DNA of 64,000 bases from Saprospiraceae bacterium (GTDB lineage Bacteria; Bacteroidota; Bacteroidia; Chitinophagales; Saprospiraceae), in assembly GCA_028285085.1 (NCBI GenBank), contig JANQQI010000023.1, positions 1 through 64,000 of the forward strand, in the 5' to 3' direction. The translations under genes were made by a program, and so were the position numbers. This document shows positions 8,531 through 17,478 of the stretch, piece after piece. Each line of letters opens with the position of its first letter. The first letter of the stretch is position 1. The notes under the pieces were generated by a model. That model was given only the letters and a program-made list of their open reading frames with translations. It was not told the origin of the DNA and did no database searches.

Positions 8531-10840
8531 ATGAAAAACCAACTCTCCCTTATTCTACTTTTTTTTTTGATTAATGCTTCAACTACGATTGCCCAATCTG
8601 ATGTTGTTTATAATTTATCCAGACCAGATCTTCCACCAACTATAAATCTCGTGGGAAATTTACCTACTCGTTTTTCTGTTGAATTGAGAAATCGTGGCCA
8701 GGACTGTGTGTTTATGATTAGTAACGAAGCTTTTAGCTGTCCAAATTCGGATAGCCTGGTATTTGTCAATAATAAAATTGAAGGTACCCGGGCCACCTAC
8801 CCATCCGGTAGTTTTATTTTTAGAATTGAAAATGAGAACGGGGACTTTACACCTCTTCATATTTCAAAGTCCGGAATAAGAGAATTTGATGGCGAATTGA
8901 CTGGAACCCCGCAGGAAACTACTCGCCCACCAATTCCCCCTCAGCGTAACATCATGAAATCTTTAAAAGTAGTCGGGCCTCAATTACTTTGGCAAGATGC
9001 ACTTCATCTCGAAAAGGCACTGGTGGAAAATGATATTGACGGTATGAAGTCTGTGTTATGCAAATATTTTCTGATCGAGGGTAATTATTGTAATGATGGT
9101 AATAGCATGCCAGATACGTTGTATAATACAGCTTTGGAAAACTATTTTTTAAAATCTGTCTTACCGGATCTCAGCCAAATTTTGAACTTAGAATCAGCTT
9201 CGGGGAGTAGTGGTATAAACCCGGAAAGTAATATCCAAAACGCCGGGGTTGAAAATATTTTAAGCCCTACGGTGATCCTCGATGCCATCGCTACGGTAAT
9301 TGCCAAGCGATTGATCGATGAACTTAATATTGCCTATCTAGATCGATTCCGAAAGTTTCTTAATGGTAATAAAGAAGCCCAAACACTTTTTCCTAAAACG
9401 GCCCTTTATCTTGGTACATTTGGAACCCAATATACCATTGATTATAAAAATTTATTGGAAGGGCTACGTCAAAATATTTTTGATGATTTAAAAAGCCTGT
9501 CCTCCACCGGGATCACTTATTTAAAAAAATATACTGCCAAGGAACTGCCTAACAATAAGAAAGATCGACTTGCTTTGGCAATTATGGGGTTGACCATTAT
9601 TGAAGGTTTGCAGAAAAATGAAAAACCCGCTTCGATAATTCATCAGATAGGTAATCTGGATTATGGGGATTATGTTAATGCTGATACCATGACAATGGTT
9701 AACTGGATAAACTTTGCCAGCCGGGTTTCAGATTATTTACGAACTGAAAAAAATGCAGGGACATGGATTAGTGGAAAAAATCTAAAGGTATTCAGTGAAA
9801 ATCCCCGGGCGGTTTATATTTTGGCAGGATTAATTTGGCAAAAAGAAAAGGCGACCTTAAATGAACTATTAAATTTAAAGAATAATTCTTTAGGCCAAAA
9901 AAAAGCTGAAAAAATTGTCGAAATCATTTATCAGTCTTTGGCAATTATTCGTGACTTTCATGAAACTTTTATCGTAGAAAATAAATATAAAAATCCGCCT
10001 TCAACCGAAGAACTCTCAGAAAAATATTTTGCCTTTGCAGGATCATTATTGGAATACCTGACCCAAATTATTGAAATTGAAGGAGATGCACCTGAACTGC
10101 TCAAAGAATTACCAGCTATTCAAGCATCAATCCAACAACTACTTCAGAATATCCATGAGAAGAAATTTGTAGCAGCCGGGACGGATTTTTTTGCGCTCAT
10201 ACAGAAAATTGGGCTTATTGATAGCAATAGTAAGCTTGCCGGCGAAATTATGCGTTATTTGTCTTTTGGCCAAAACTTGGTGAATGCCAAAAATAAGGAG
10301 GAGTTAATCGAGGCGATCGAACAAGCAGCCGATCCGGTAGGTAATTATCGTTTGAAACGCTTTTATCCTTTTACGGTCTCAATCACTTCCTTACCTGGAA
10401 TAGGTTTAGGGCACGAGCAACATAAAGCAAACTACAATCAAGATGCCTATATCAACAATTTTGGCTTCACTGCTCCTGTTGGTTTAGCTTTGTCATGGGC
10501 CAAAAAGGATTCCGTTGATAATGAAAATAAACCTAAAGCTCATACCTCATGGACGATATATATTCCTGTATTGGATGTTGGTGCGATTACTTCCTTTCGA
10601 CTGCGGGACCAAGAGGCGAACATACCAGAATTGGAATGGGAAAATTTTATCTCTCCGGGGCTTGGTTTATCTGTGGGTTTTAAGAATTCACCTTTATCAA
10701 TAATGGGAGTTGCACAGTATGGCCCGGAAGCCGTCGGACTGGATGCGGATAATTTAGAAATCCGCGAACGACTCTGGCGTTTTAACCTGAGTCTTAATGT
10801 TGACTTGCATCTTTGGAGTATATATACAAAGCCACGGTAA
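8531..10840 (+). CDS. Large secreted helical protein with a probable outer-membrane barrel end
   Basis: A 769-residue protein with a clear signal peptide (MKNQLSLILLFFLINASTTIAQ). After it comes a beta-rich segment with two Cys (CVFMISNEAFSC). A Pro-rich hinge (RPPIPPQ) follows, then a long mostly helical region from about 140 to 610. The last 150 residues alternate polar and apolar residues and are rich in Gly and aromatics (GIGLGHEQH, FTAPVGLALSW, GLGLSVGF, RFNLSLNVDLHLW), as in an outer-membrane beta-barrel strand set. I do not recognise the family. It follows a membrane-bound trypsin-like protease by 13 bases, so it may be the protease substrate, partner or outer-membrane counterpart. That link is inferred from operon structure only. 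Confidence 0.75.
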   Translation: MKNQLSLILLFFLINASTTIAQSDVVYNLSRPDLPPTINLVGNLPTRFSVELRNRGQDCVFMISNEAFSCPNSDSLVFVNNKIEGTRATYPSGSFIFRIENENGDFTPLHISKSGIREFDGELTGTPQETTRPPIPPQRNIMKSLKVVGPQLLWQDALHLEKALVENDIDGMKSVLCKYFLIEGNYCNDGNSMPDTLYNTALENYFLKSVLPDLSQILNLESASGSSGINPESNIQNAGVENILSPTVILDAIATVIAKRLIDELNIAYLDRFRKFLNGNKEAQTLFPKTALYLGTFGTQYTIDYKNLLEGLRQNIFDDLKSLSSTGITYLKKYTAKELPNNKKDRLALAIMGLTIIEGLQKNEKPASIIHQIGNLDYGDYVNADTMTMVNWINFASRVSDYLRTEKNAGTWISGKNLKVFSENPRAVYILAGLIWQKEKATLNELLNLKNNSLGQKKAEKIVEIIYQSLAIIRDFHETFIVENKYKNPPSTEELSEKYFAFAGSLLEYLTQIIEIEGDAPELLKELPAIQASIQQLLQNIHEKKFVAAGTDFFALIQKIGLIDSNSKLAGEIMRYLSFGQNLVNAKNKEELIEAIEQAADPVGNYRLKRFYPFTVSITSLPGIGLGHEQHKANYNQDAYINNFGFTAPVGLALSWAKKDSVDNENKPKAHTSWTIYIPVLDVGAITSFRLRDQEANIPELEWENFISPGLGLSVGFKNSPLSIMGVAQYGPEAVGLDADNLEIRERLWRFNLSLNVDLHLWSIYTKPR

Positions 10841-10991
10841 AATTATAATGAGATAAAGTGATTTTGTTTTTGGAATCAAGTAATTCTGATTGGGTTGGAA
10901 TAATAAATCTCAAACTTTTTAGAGATAAAAATTAGAGAGGAATTTCACATCTGTCCAAAAAAAATGGACATAAAAAAAGTTAAATAAAATA

Positions 10992-11021
10992 AGTTGGAGC
11001 AATCGATCAATTGCTCCAACT
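10992..11021. terminator. Bidirectional terminator between convergent genes
   Basis: Perfect 11-base arms (AGTTGGAGCAA and its complement) surround an 8-base loop. A-rich sequence precedes and T/A-rich sequence follows. It sits between the plus-strand gene ending at 10840 and the minus-strand gene ending at 11049, and can serve both. Confidence 0.75.
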
Positions 11022-11048
11022 CAAATATTATATAGGTTTGTAAATTGC

Positions 11049-11588
11049 TTATCGTGTCGCTAAATCGCGTCTTAATCGAGCATCCTTTTCGTATTGCTTA
11101 ATCATCGAGTGGACGGCCGCATTGATCTTTTTTTCCACTTTAGGCATCCCTTCGTAGACGCGGTCAGAGGTCTTGCCGTGCCAAATGACTTGATTTTCCG
11201 CTCGATCTATTACGTCAATGACGAGCGTTCCTTTTTTGTATTCATTCACGTGGGCGTAAGAGAGATAAGCCCAACGCCCGTAATAATTAGCGTACCAATC
11301 GTAGTCTTTGACCGTCTGTACTTTGACGAACCAACTGACCAGCAAATCAGGATTTTCCGTTGCGGTATAGCCTAGGCCTTCCAACTCACGTTTGATAGCA
11401 CGATCGATCCGTTGCTTATTGATAGGATTGGCACCGACAGGAAAACCATCCGGAGCATTTATTATTTGAAACGATTGGTAATTCGTAAAATCAACCGCTT
11501 TTTCATAATCGCTAATGATATAATAATTTGTTGCACAAGCGGACCCAAGCAGGGCGATGACAATGAAAATGATATTTCGGAATTTCAT
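11049..11588 (-). CDS. DUF4136-family lipoprotein
   Basis: A 179-residue protein with a hydrophobic signal and a lipoprotein-type Cys after GSA (LLGSACAT). The body matches DUF4136: the early YEKAVDFTNYQSFQI, the helix INKQRIDRAIKRELEGLGYTATENPDLLVSWFV, a basic strand GTLVIDVIDRAENQVIWHGKTSDRV, and the final helix with INAAVHSMIKQYEKD. Family members are small envelope lipoproteins of unknown role. It is followed 71 bases later on the same strand by no close partner; the flavodoxin-like gene lies upstream, so co-transcription from there is possible. Confidence 0.82.
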   Translation of the reverse strand: MKFRNIIFIVIALLGSACATNYYIISDYEKAVDFTNYQSFQIINAPDGFPVGANPINKQRIDRAIKRELEGLGYTATENPDLLVSWFVKVQTVKDYDWYANYYGRWAYLSYAHVNEYKKGTLVIDVIDRAENQVIWHGKTSDRVYEGMPKVEKKINAAVHSMIKQYEKDARLRRDLATR

Positions 11589-11659
11589 GATGATTTTTTT
11601 AGGGAATTATTTAAGGATTGAATTTTTAATTTTCAGCCGATAGAAATTTAAACATGCTC

Positions 11660-12178
11660 TTATTTTGATTTGGTGAGTATCGCCTCGGTTCGTTCAATTA
11701 ATTTTTGTGCACGCGCATCTACCTCCTCCATCACTGAAGCCCCGGTAATGGCATCCACATTTTCCATTTTACTTTGGCCATCCGCAGCGGTAGTTAATAC
11801 TGCGACGTGCTCAATATTGGGATGTTGTTCAAAAAAGTCGGCAATAACCTGAGGTGGTTTTTGGATTTCCCAAGTATGGAGGATGCAAATGGCTTTCCAC
11901 TCATCGATTTCTTCCTGAGCGAGTTCATGCACATCAATGACTTTGATGTAAATAAATCGAGATTTGAAGTGATCAATCACCTTAGACAACACGGCCTCTT
12001 TAAAATCACTGCCTTGGGTAGCGATTAATAATTTGGTCTCCAAATTTGGCGTATTGACTTCGAAGGCTTGTACGCGATCCATCGAATAGGTGTATTTATA
12101 CCATATCGAAAAAGCCGCAAATAATACAACCACACCAAGGATCAGACTTAAGCAGGAAGGGCGTTTGATTTTACTCAT
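11660..12178 (-). CDS. Membrane-anchored flavodoxin-fold protein
   Basis: A 172-residue protein with one N-terminal membrane helix (about 10-26) and a soluble domain with alternating strands and helices: KLLIATQGSDFKEAVLSKVIDHF, then IYIKVIDVHEL, AICILHTWEIQKPP, HVAVLTTAADG and VDAITGAS. The order and the early TQGS turn resemble flavodoxin-like folds, but the phosphate loop T/SxTGxT of true flavodoxins is altered (ATQGSDFK). FMN binding is therefore uncertain. The DAITGAS motif also recalls FMN-binding covalent sites (S/TGAS-T) but lacks clear support. It lies 71 bases upstream of the DUF4136 lipoprotein on the same strand and they may be co-expressed. Confidence 0.55.
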   Translation of the reverse strand: MSKIKRPSCLSLILGVVVLFAAFSIWYKYTYSMDRVQAFEVNTPNLETKLLIATQGSDFKEAVLSKVIDHFKSRFIYIKVIDVHELAQEEIDEWKAICILHTWEIQKPPQVIADFFEQHPNIEHVAVLTTAADGQSKMENVDAITGASVMEEVDARAQKLIERTEAILTKSK

Positions 12179-12291
12179 TGGTTTTAATTGGAATTTCTAA
12201 GCACCAAATTAAACGGAGACGAAAAGAGATGAATTGACATGGGTCATTGGGCGCGTTGATTTTTATCAAAGATTGAGAATCTCACCCTGTC

Positions 12292-12299
12292 TATTTTTG
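12292..12299 (+). promoter_or_regulatory. Candidate Bacteroidota promoter (TAnnTTTG box)
   Basis: The sequence TATTTTTG matches the TAnnTTTG box of the Bacteroidota primary sigma factor. A TTG lies 16 bases upstream (12273-12275), slightly closer than usual. Transcription would begin about 10-15 bases before the ATG at 12320. Confidence 0.5.
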
Positions 12300-12319
12300 T
12301 GCAAACAAAAGCTTCTTCT

Positions 12320-13414
12320 ATGAAAGTCGCCTTTTCGATTCTACTGGGCATACATGGCCTGATTCACGCCTTGGGTTTAATCAGGGCATTTAATTGGATG
12401 GTTGTAAAAGAATTGACCTTGCCTATTTCAAAAGGGCAAGGCATCATCTGGGGGCTTTGTGGAGGTTTGTTTCTATTGGTAGGCGTACTTTATTGGGTAC
12501 AATATAAATACTGGTGGCTGGCGGCAATTTTAGTGATTCTGGTTTCCCAATGGCTCATTTTTAATGCCTGGTCCGACGCTAAATGGGGGAGTATACCCAA
12601 TGTCCTCATCCTATTGGTGGCTTTGCTGGCGATGCAGGCCCAGCGTTTTGAAGCTCAATTCCAAAAGGACGTCACCCAAGCTTGGCAGCAACAAAGACAG
12701 ACTGCAGTTGATCGTTTAACCGAAGCAGATATCCAGCACTTACCGGCACCGGTACAACGCTATTTACGTTATATGCAAGTCATTGGCCAGCCTAAGGTGT
12801 GGAACTTTCGGGTGGTCTTTAAGGGGCAAATGCGGCAAAAAGGGAACGATTGGTTTGAGTTTACTTCGGCGCAATACAACTTTATCGCTCAGCCGGCGCG
12901 CTATTTTTTCATGAAAGCCAGCTTGAATCATTTGCCAACCAATGGCTACCATGCTTACCAGGACCAGCATGCCCTGATGTTGATCAAATTATTATCCACT
13001 TTCGCGGTGATCGATATTGAGGATGCGTCTTTGTTTCAAGCCGAGACGGTCACCTTTTTCAATGATCTTTGCTTGCTGGCTCCCGCTGCGCTGATTGATC
13101 CGCGCATCAGCTGGACGCCGATTGACGATCGGCGTACCCAGGCCACTTTTGTTAATCAGGGGATAAGTATCTCCGCGATTTTGCACATCAATACCGAGGG
13201 ACAATTAATTGATTTTGAATCCGAAGATCGCATCGATATTTCCGATGCCAGCAAGCTGCGTTTTTCTACGCCGGTTAATCAGTATGGCACCTTCAACGGT
13301 CGGCCTGTGCTGGAGCAAGGGGACGCCGTATGGCATTATGCAGATGGCCCCTTTGTTTATGGTCGCTTCTATCTGGAGCGGGTAGAATATAATGTTGAAC
13401 CACATTTTAAATAA
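12320..13414 (+). CDS. DUF6544-like membrane protein
   Basis: From the ATG at 12320 (MKVAFSILLG) the protein has 364 residues. Its N-terminal 110 residues hold about four membrane helices. A charged helix follows, and then a soluble domain beginning LPAPVQRYLRYMQVIGQPKV. Further conserved stretches are PARYFFMKASLNHLP, MLIKLLSTFAVIDIEDASLFQAETVTFFNDLCLLAPAALIDPRISW and FESEDRID. This pattern is that of a family I recall as DUF6544/DUF6920; its function is unknown. The preceding TAnnTTTG box supports this start rather than the in-frame codon at 12299. The gene is followed by a D-lactate dehydrogenase gene 45 bases on, which may share the transcript. Confidence 0.7.
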   Translation: MKVAFSILLGIHGLIHALGLIRAFNWMVVKELTLPISKGQGIIWGLCGGLFLLVGVLYWVQYKYWWLAAILVILVSQWLIFNAWSDAKWGSIPNVLILLVALLAMQAQRFEAQFQKDVTQAWQQQRQTAVDRLTEADIQHLPAPVQRYLRYMQVIGQPKVWNFRVVFKGQMRQKGNDWFEFTSAQYNFIAQPARYFFMKASLNHLPTNGYHAYQDQHALMLIKLLSTFAVIDIEDASLFQAETVTFFNDLCLLAPAALIDPRISWTPIDDRRTQATFVNQGISISAILHINTEGQLIDFESEDRIDISDASKLRFSTPVNQYGTFNGRPVLEQGDAVWHYADGPFVYGRFYLERVEYNVEPHFK

Positions 13415-13459
13415 ATATTCTTTTTAAACCAAAAATCAAAAAACTGGGATTGTCACCTT

Positions 13460-14452
13460 ATGAAAACAACTGTATTTAGTGTCCGACCATTTGAAAAAAA
13501 GTATTTGGAAGCAGCCAATACGGGAAAACACGAACTGTTACTCTTAGAAACCGGATTATCTGAAGCGACTACCACTTTAGCGAAAGGCTCAGAAGCCGTG
13601 AGCCTCTTTGCGGGTGATGATGCCTCGGCACCTGTTTTGGAAACACTACACCAATTGGGCGTGCGTTATTTGGCATTGCGTTCTGCGGGTTTTAATCACG
13701 TCGATCTGGGAAAAGCACAAGCGCTCGGCATGAAAGTGGCTCGGGTGCCAGCGTATTCCCCGTACGCCATCGCGGAGCATACCGTCGCCTTGATGCTGGC
13801 CCTCAATCGTAAGCTCATCCGTGCTAATCGACGGATTATGGAGCTGAATTTTTCACTCAATGGTTTGATCGGTTTTGATATGAACGAAAAGACGGTTGGG
13901 ATTGCTGGAACAGGTAAAATTGGCGAAGTATTGGCGCGTATTTTATATGGCTTTGGTTGTCGCTTACTCTGCTTCGATCTCGAAGAAAATCAAGAGTTGG
14001 TGGAGCGCTACGACGCTCAATACGTTGATCTCAAAACACTCTGTCAGCAGTCGGATATCATTTCCTTGCACGTTCCCCTGAATGATAAAACCAAATACAT
14101 GATCAATGCGGAGAGTATCGCCGAAATGAAGCCCGGAGTGATGCTGATCAATACGAGTCGGGGAGGGCTGGTCGATACTAAGGCCGTTATTGACGCGCTC
14201 AAAAAGCGGCATATTGGCTACCTTGGGCTTGATGTATACGAAGAGGAAGAAGGACTGTTTTTTGAGGATCATTCCGAAGGTATTTTGGAGGATGATGCTA
14301 TCGCGCGCCTCATGACCTTCCCCAACGTGCTGATTACCGGGCATCAGGCCTTTTTGACCGAAACGGCGCTGGAAAACATTTCGGATACGACCATTTTTAA
14401 TTTGGATTGCTTTGAAAATGGTATTTTGAGTGGAAATGAAATTGAGATTTAA
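13460..14452 (+). CDS. ldhA: D-lactate dehydrogenase (2-hydroxyacid dehydrogenase)
   Basis: The 330-residue protein is a full-length D-isomer-specific 2-hydroxyacid dehydrogenase that interconverts pyruvate and D-lactate with NADH in the cytoplasm. Key parts are RSAGFNHVDL (74-83, substrate region), the NAD loop GIAGTGKIG (147-155) with Asp173 at the end of the next strand selecting NAD, Arg234 in NTSRGGLVD, the catalytic Glu in DVYEEE (about 263) and His295 in GHQAFLT. The pattern DVYEEEEGLFFED is typical of the LdhA branch rather than phosphoglycerate or glyoxylate enzymes. This gene suggests some fermentative or D-lactate-using capacity. It lies 45 bases after the DUF6544-like gene and 88 before the next gene. 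Confidence 0.92.
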   Translation: MKTTVFSVRPFEKKYLEAANTGKHELLLLETGLSEATTTLAKGSEAVSLFAGDDASAPVLETLHQLGVRYLALRSAGFNHVDLGKAQALGMKVARVPAYSPYAIAEHTVALMLALNRKLIRANRRIMELNFSLNGLIGFDMNEKTVGIAGTGKIGEVLARILYGFGCRLLCFDLEENQELVERYDAQYVDLKTLCQQSDIISLHVPLNDKTKYMINAESIAEMKPGVMLINTSRGGLVDTKAVIDALKKRHIGYLGLDVYEEEEGLFFEDHSEGILEDDAIARLMTFPNVLITGHQAFLTETALENISDTTIFNLDCFENGILSGNEIEI

Positions 14453-14484
14453 GAGACGGGAAGAAATGATCAATAAGCTATTTT

Positions 14485-14492
14485 ATATTTGA
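14485..14492 (+). promoter_or_regulatory. Candidate promoter box for the toroid-protein gene
   Basis: TATATTTG fits the TAnnTTTG box about 49 bases before the ATG at 14541. No clear upstream TTG was found at the usual distance, so this is a weak call. Confidence 0.35.
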
Positions 14493-14540
14493 AGAATAAT
14501 TGATCGATCATGCCGTCAAACGGCTAAGTCACTTTAATAA

Positions 14541-15470
14541 ATGGATAAAGACGCACTCATCGAATGGCTCCTTGCGGGCGATATCGCTATTCAATACCAA
14601 ACGCATCGTGATTTGCTAGGGGATGAGCGTCCCGATTTGCAAGCGCGAATAGCGACGGAAGGCTGGGGCGCGCGCTTTTTGGCGTTGCAACAACCGGAAG
14701 GCCATTGGGGTAAGTCGTATTATCAGCCGAAATGGATTTCAACGCATTATACGTTGCTGGATTTACGGTTGCTTGGTTTTCCGCGAGAACACGCTAGGGT
14801 ACGTAAGGCCATTCAGCAGGTTTTGGAGACCGGCAAAGGAGAAGACGGTGGCATCAATCCTTCCAGGGGCGTCATCAAGCAGAGTGATGTATGTATTAGT
14901 GGGATGTTTCTCAATATTGCGACCTACTTCGGTATGCCGGAGGAGTACTTCCATTCTATCGTTGATTTTCTTATTGATTTACGCATGACAGATGGGGGAT
15001 TTAACTGCCGGCTCAATCGCTCCGGAGCGCGGCACAGTTCGATGCATTCTACGCTCTCCGTTTTGGAGGGGCTGACGACTTACGAGCAACAAGGCTACAC
15101 CTACCGCCTCGCCGAATTACAGGCCGCTAAGCACTCGGCGGTTGAATTTTTGCTCCTCCATCAACTGTTTCGCTCCGATCGTACCGGCGAGATCATTCAC
15201 AAAGATTTCCTGCGCTTATCTTTTCCGGGCCGCTGGCGTTTTGATATTCTTCGTGCCTTGGATTTTTTCCAGGCGGCCGGGCTGGATTGGGATGATCGCT
15301 TGGCCCCGGCCATCGACGTGCTCCGCAAAAAACGCAATAAGGATGGCACCTGGAATGTGCAGGCGAAAATACCGGGGCAGGTACACTTTGATATGGAAAA
15401 ATCCGGGCAGCCTAGTCGTTGGAATACCCTGCGGGCCTTGCGCGTATTAGCCCATTTTGGAATGGATTAA
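14541..15470 (+). CDS. Prenyltransferase/squalene-cyclase-like alpha/alpha-toroid protein
   Basis: The 309-residue protein has no signal peptide. Repeating helix pairs carry QW-like motifs: QQPEGHWGKS near 50-59, GEDGGINPS near 95, MTDGGFNCR near 149 and KRNKDGTWNV near 267. This is the pattern of terpenoid-cyclase or prenyltransferase toroids. The acidic DXDD motif of squalene-hopene cyclases is absent, and the protein is half their length, so a single-toroid protein of unknown activity is the best call. It has an independent promoter candidate and ends 29 bases from the convergent ABC transporter gene. Codon use looks GC-richer than at 7-11 kb. Confidence 0.72.
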   Translation: MDKDALIEWLLAGDIAIQYQTHRDLLGDERPDLQARIATEGWGARFLALQQPEGHWGKSYYQPKWISTHYTLLDLRLLGFPREHARVRKAIQQVLETGKGEDGGINPSRGVIKQSDVCISGMFLNIATYFGMPEEYFHSIVDFLIDLRMTDGGFNCRLNRSGARHSSMHSTLSVLEGLTTYEQQGYTYRLAELQAAKHSAVEFLLLHQLFRSDRTGEIIHKDFLRLSFPGRWRFDILRALDFFQAAGLDWDDRLAPAIDVLRKKRNKDGTWNVQAKIPGQVHFDMEKSGQPSRWNTLRALRVLAHFGMD

Positions 15471-15499
15471 AAATGCTTTTGTATAAAACATTCATCATT

Positions 15500-16207
15500 C
15501 TATCCCTGCCCTCTCAAACGCCGATGATAATGGTTTTTTAAAATCTCTCCGTCCGCCATTTCAATAATTCGATCCGTTCGGTTGGCAAAATCTTTATCGT
15601 GGGTGACGACGAGTAAAGACAGCTTTTGTTCTTCGCTGAGTCGTTTGAAAATATTAAAAACGTTGTCGGCATTTTTACTATCCAAATTCCCCGTTGGTTC
15701 GTCGCCCATGATGATTTTGGGATTATTAATCAGGGCACGGGCAATGGCGACGCGCTGCTTTTGTCCCCCGGAAATACGTGAGGCCTTTTTATACGCCTGA
15801 TCTTTAATGCCTAGTAAATCCAATTTTTCCAGTGCATCTTTTTTGATGTCGGCATGGCTCTTTTTGCCCAATTTTCGAGCGGGGAGCATGACATTATCCA
15901 ATACCGAAAACTCGGGTAGTAAATAATGAAACTGAAAAACAAAGCCAATTTCTTCGTTGCGGATTTGTGCTAACTCGGTTCCTGAGCGGCCCGTTAACAA
16001 TTGATTATTTAGATACAATTCCCCTTCGTAATCCGTATCCATGGTCGAAAGGATGTACAGCAAGGTCGACTTACCACAGCCCGATTTTCCCATGATGGAG
16101 GCAAATTCACCTTCTTCGATGCCGAACGAGATGTTTTTCAACACGTGAAACAGCACAGGCTCCCGGAAATATTTGTGTACACCTTTGGTTTCTAAAATGT
16201 ATTTCAT
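15500..16207 (-). CDS. ABC transporter ATP-binding protein (MacB/LolD class)
   Basis: The 235-residue subunit has all ATPase motifs: Walker A GKSGCGKST (40-48), Q-loop Gln92 in VFQFHYLLPEFSVLDNV, signature ISGGQKQR (145-152), Walker B IIMGDEPTGNLD (165-176) and the switch His203 in VTHD. The FQFHYLLPEF and EPTGNLDSKNA features are typical of LolD/MacB-type ATPases that power FtsX-like permeases. It is the last gene of a three-gene minus-strand operon: adaptor, permease, ATPase, with gaps of 5 and 6 bases. The complex most likely moves a substrate from the inner membrane or periplasm outward. The substrate is not known. Confidence 0.92.
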   Translation of the reverse strand: MKYILETKGVHKYFREPVLFHVLKNISFGIEEGEFASIMGKSGCGKSTLLYILSTMDTDYEGELYLNNQLLTGRSGTELAQIRNEEIGFVFQFHYLLPEFSVLDNVMLPARKLGKKSHADIKKDALEKLDLLGIKDQAYKKASRISGGQKQRVAIARALINNPKIIMGDEPTGNLDSKNADNVFNIFKRLSEEQKLSLLVVTHDKDFANRTDRIIEMADGEILKNHYHRRLRGQG

Positions 16208-16213
16208 AATTAC

Positions 16214-17473
16214 TTATTGTCCTCTAATGATTTCGACCGGATCGATGTTTTGTGCTTTGCGGGCCGGGAGATAGCCGGCTAAAAAAGTGGATACCAGCGC
16301 GAAGCTGATGCCGATGATATAAAATAAGGGATCAAAATTGACCGGATAGGTTTTTACGGTGGGCAAAGCTTCCGTTTCAAAAGGCGTATGGTCAATTAAT
16401 ACCGAAACGCCGTAGCCTAGGAGTAGGCCCAGAATGCCACCAATAAATCCAATGATCAAGGCCTGGCTAATGAAAATCATCTTGACGTCAAAGCCCGAAA
16501 ACCCCGTTGCCTTTAAAATGGCAATATCATTCATCTTTTCGTAGATGAACATATTCAAAATATTGTAGATGCCGAAGCCCGCCACAATCAGCAAGGTGAT
16601 GGACACGGCGTAGGATATCATATTGCGGATGGATGTCCCCGTTTCAAACTGCGCATTAGCCGTATTGATATCGATGGCGGTGAGCTTAAACTGTTCGCCA
16701 ATGACTTTGGACATACTGGCGGCTTCTTCCATATCCCAGAGTTTGACATTAATATCGGAGATGAAATTGCTGCCTTCACCAAGGATCTGCTGCACAGTTT
16801 TGAGGTTGACGTAGCTTTGCGAATTATCGATCTCCGCCAGCCCCGTTTGGAAGATCCCTACAATTTTTAAAGGAAAAATGCCACCATTGGTACTGCTGAC
16901 CTGGATGCGGTCGCCCGGCGCGAGCGACATTTTCTTAGCGATGCCCGCGCCTAGTAATATTCCATTACGATTGCGAATCAAATCCTTGGGACTACCGTGC
17001 AGAATATATTCGTCAAAGTTGAATAAGCGCATTTCCTCCAGTGGCTTGATTCCGCTGATGATGCCGTTTAACTCATTCGAGCCAGCGAGGTAGAAGACCT
17101 TGGCGGTAGCTTGCGGACTGACCCCCTGTACTCGGGCGTCGGCTTCCAGATGGGCAATTAATGGCAAGGCGTTATGGATACGTACTTGGCTACGTTTAGG
17201 CTTCACGGAGTGCACCACATTGAGCTGGCCGGCAAGCGGCGCGTAGAAGTCAATCGGCTGCTGGGGACTGGGCTTAATCTCGTTGTAGAGATGAATATGC
17301 GGCGTACGATTGAGCACCATATCATCCAACAAGCCGTTGAGCCCCGTCATGAAACTCATCATGATGATATAAGTTCCAATCCCAAAAGTGACGCCCAGCG
17401 CGGCAATGGCCGATTGCTTAATCCGCGTGGTGAGGTGCGTGCGGGTAATATCGAAAATGACGCGGAAGTTCAT
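16214..17473 (-). CDS. ABC transporter permease, MacB/LolC-like FtsX family
   Basis: The 419-residue protein has the four-helix FtsX plan. One helix lies near 20-42 (AIAALGVTFGIGTYIIMMSF). A large periplasmic MacB-like domain follows, to about 285. Three C-terminal helices come next (about 288-310, 335-358 and 380-402), and the protein ends in the usual DPVEIIRGQ. Between the helices the loop EKMNDIAILKATGF is the coupling segment that meets the ATPase. It sits between the adaptor and ATPase genes in one operon. Such permeases drive mechanical export or lipoprotein release, not channel transport. There is no separate outer-membrane TolC-like gene in the window. Confidence 0.88.
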   Translation of the reverse strand: MNFRVIFDITRTHLTTRIKQSAIAALGVTFGIGTYIIMMSFMTGLNGLLDDMVLNRTPHIHLYNEIKPSPQQPIDFYAPLAGQLNVVHSVKPKRSQVRIHNALPLIAHLEADARVQGVSPQATAKVFYLAGSNELNGIISGIKPLEEMRLFNFDEYILHGSPKDLIRNRNGILLGAGIAKKMSLAPGDRIQVSSTNGGIFPLKIVGIFQTGLAEIDNSQSYVNLKTVQQILGEGSNFISDINVKLWDMEEAASMSKVIGEQFKLTAIDINTANAQFETGTSIRNMISYAVSITLLIVAGFGIYNILNMFIYEKMNDIAILKATGFSGFDVKMIFISQALIIGFIGGILGLLLGYGVSVLIDHTPFETEALPTVKTYPVNFDPLFYIIGISFALVSTFLAGYLPARKAQNIDPVEIIRGQ

Positions 17474-17478
17474 ACGCG

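Noticed and set aside
11094-11375. Plus-strand open frame of 93 codons
   Set aside because: Antisense to the DUF4136 lipoprotein gene, with no domain or initiation support.
13964-14473. Minus-strand open frame of 169 codons
   Set aside because: It lies inside the well-supported D-lactate dehydrogenase gene on the plus strand, and its product has no recognisable feature.
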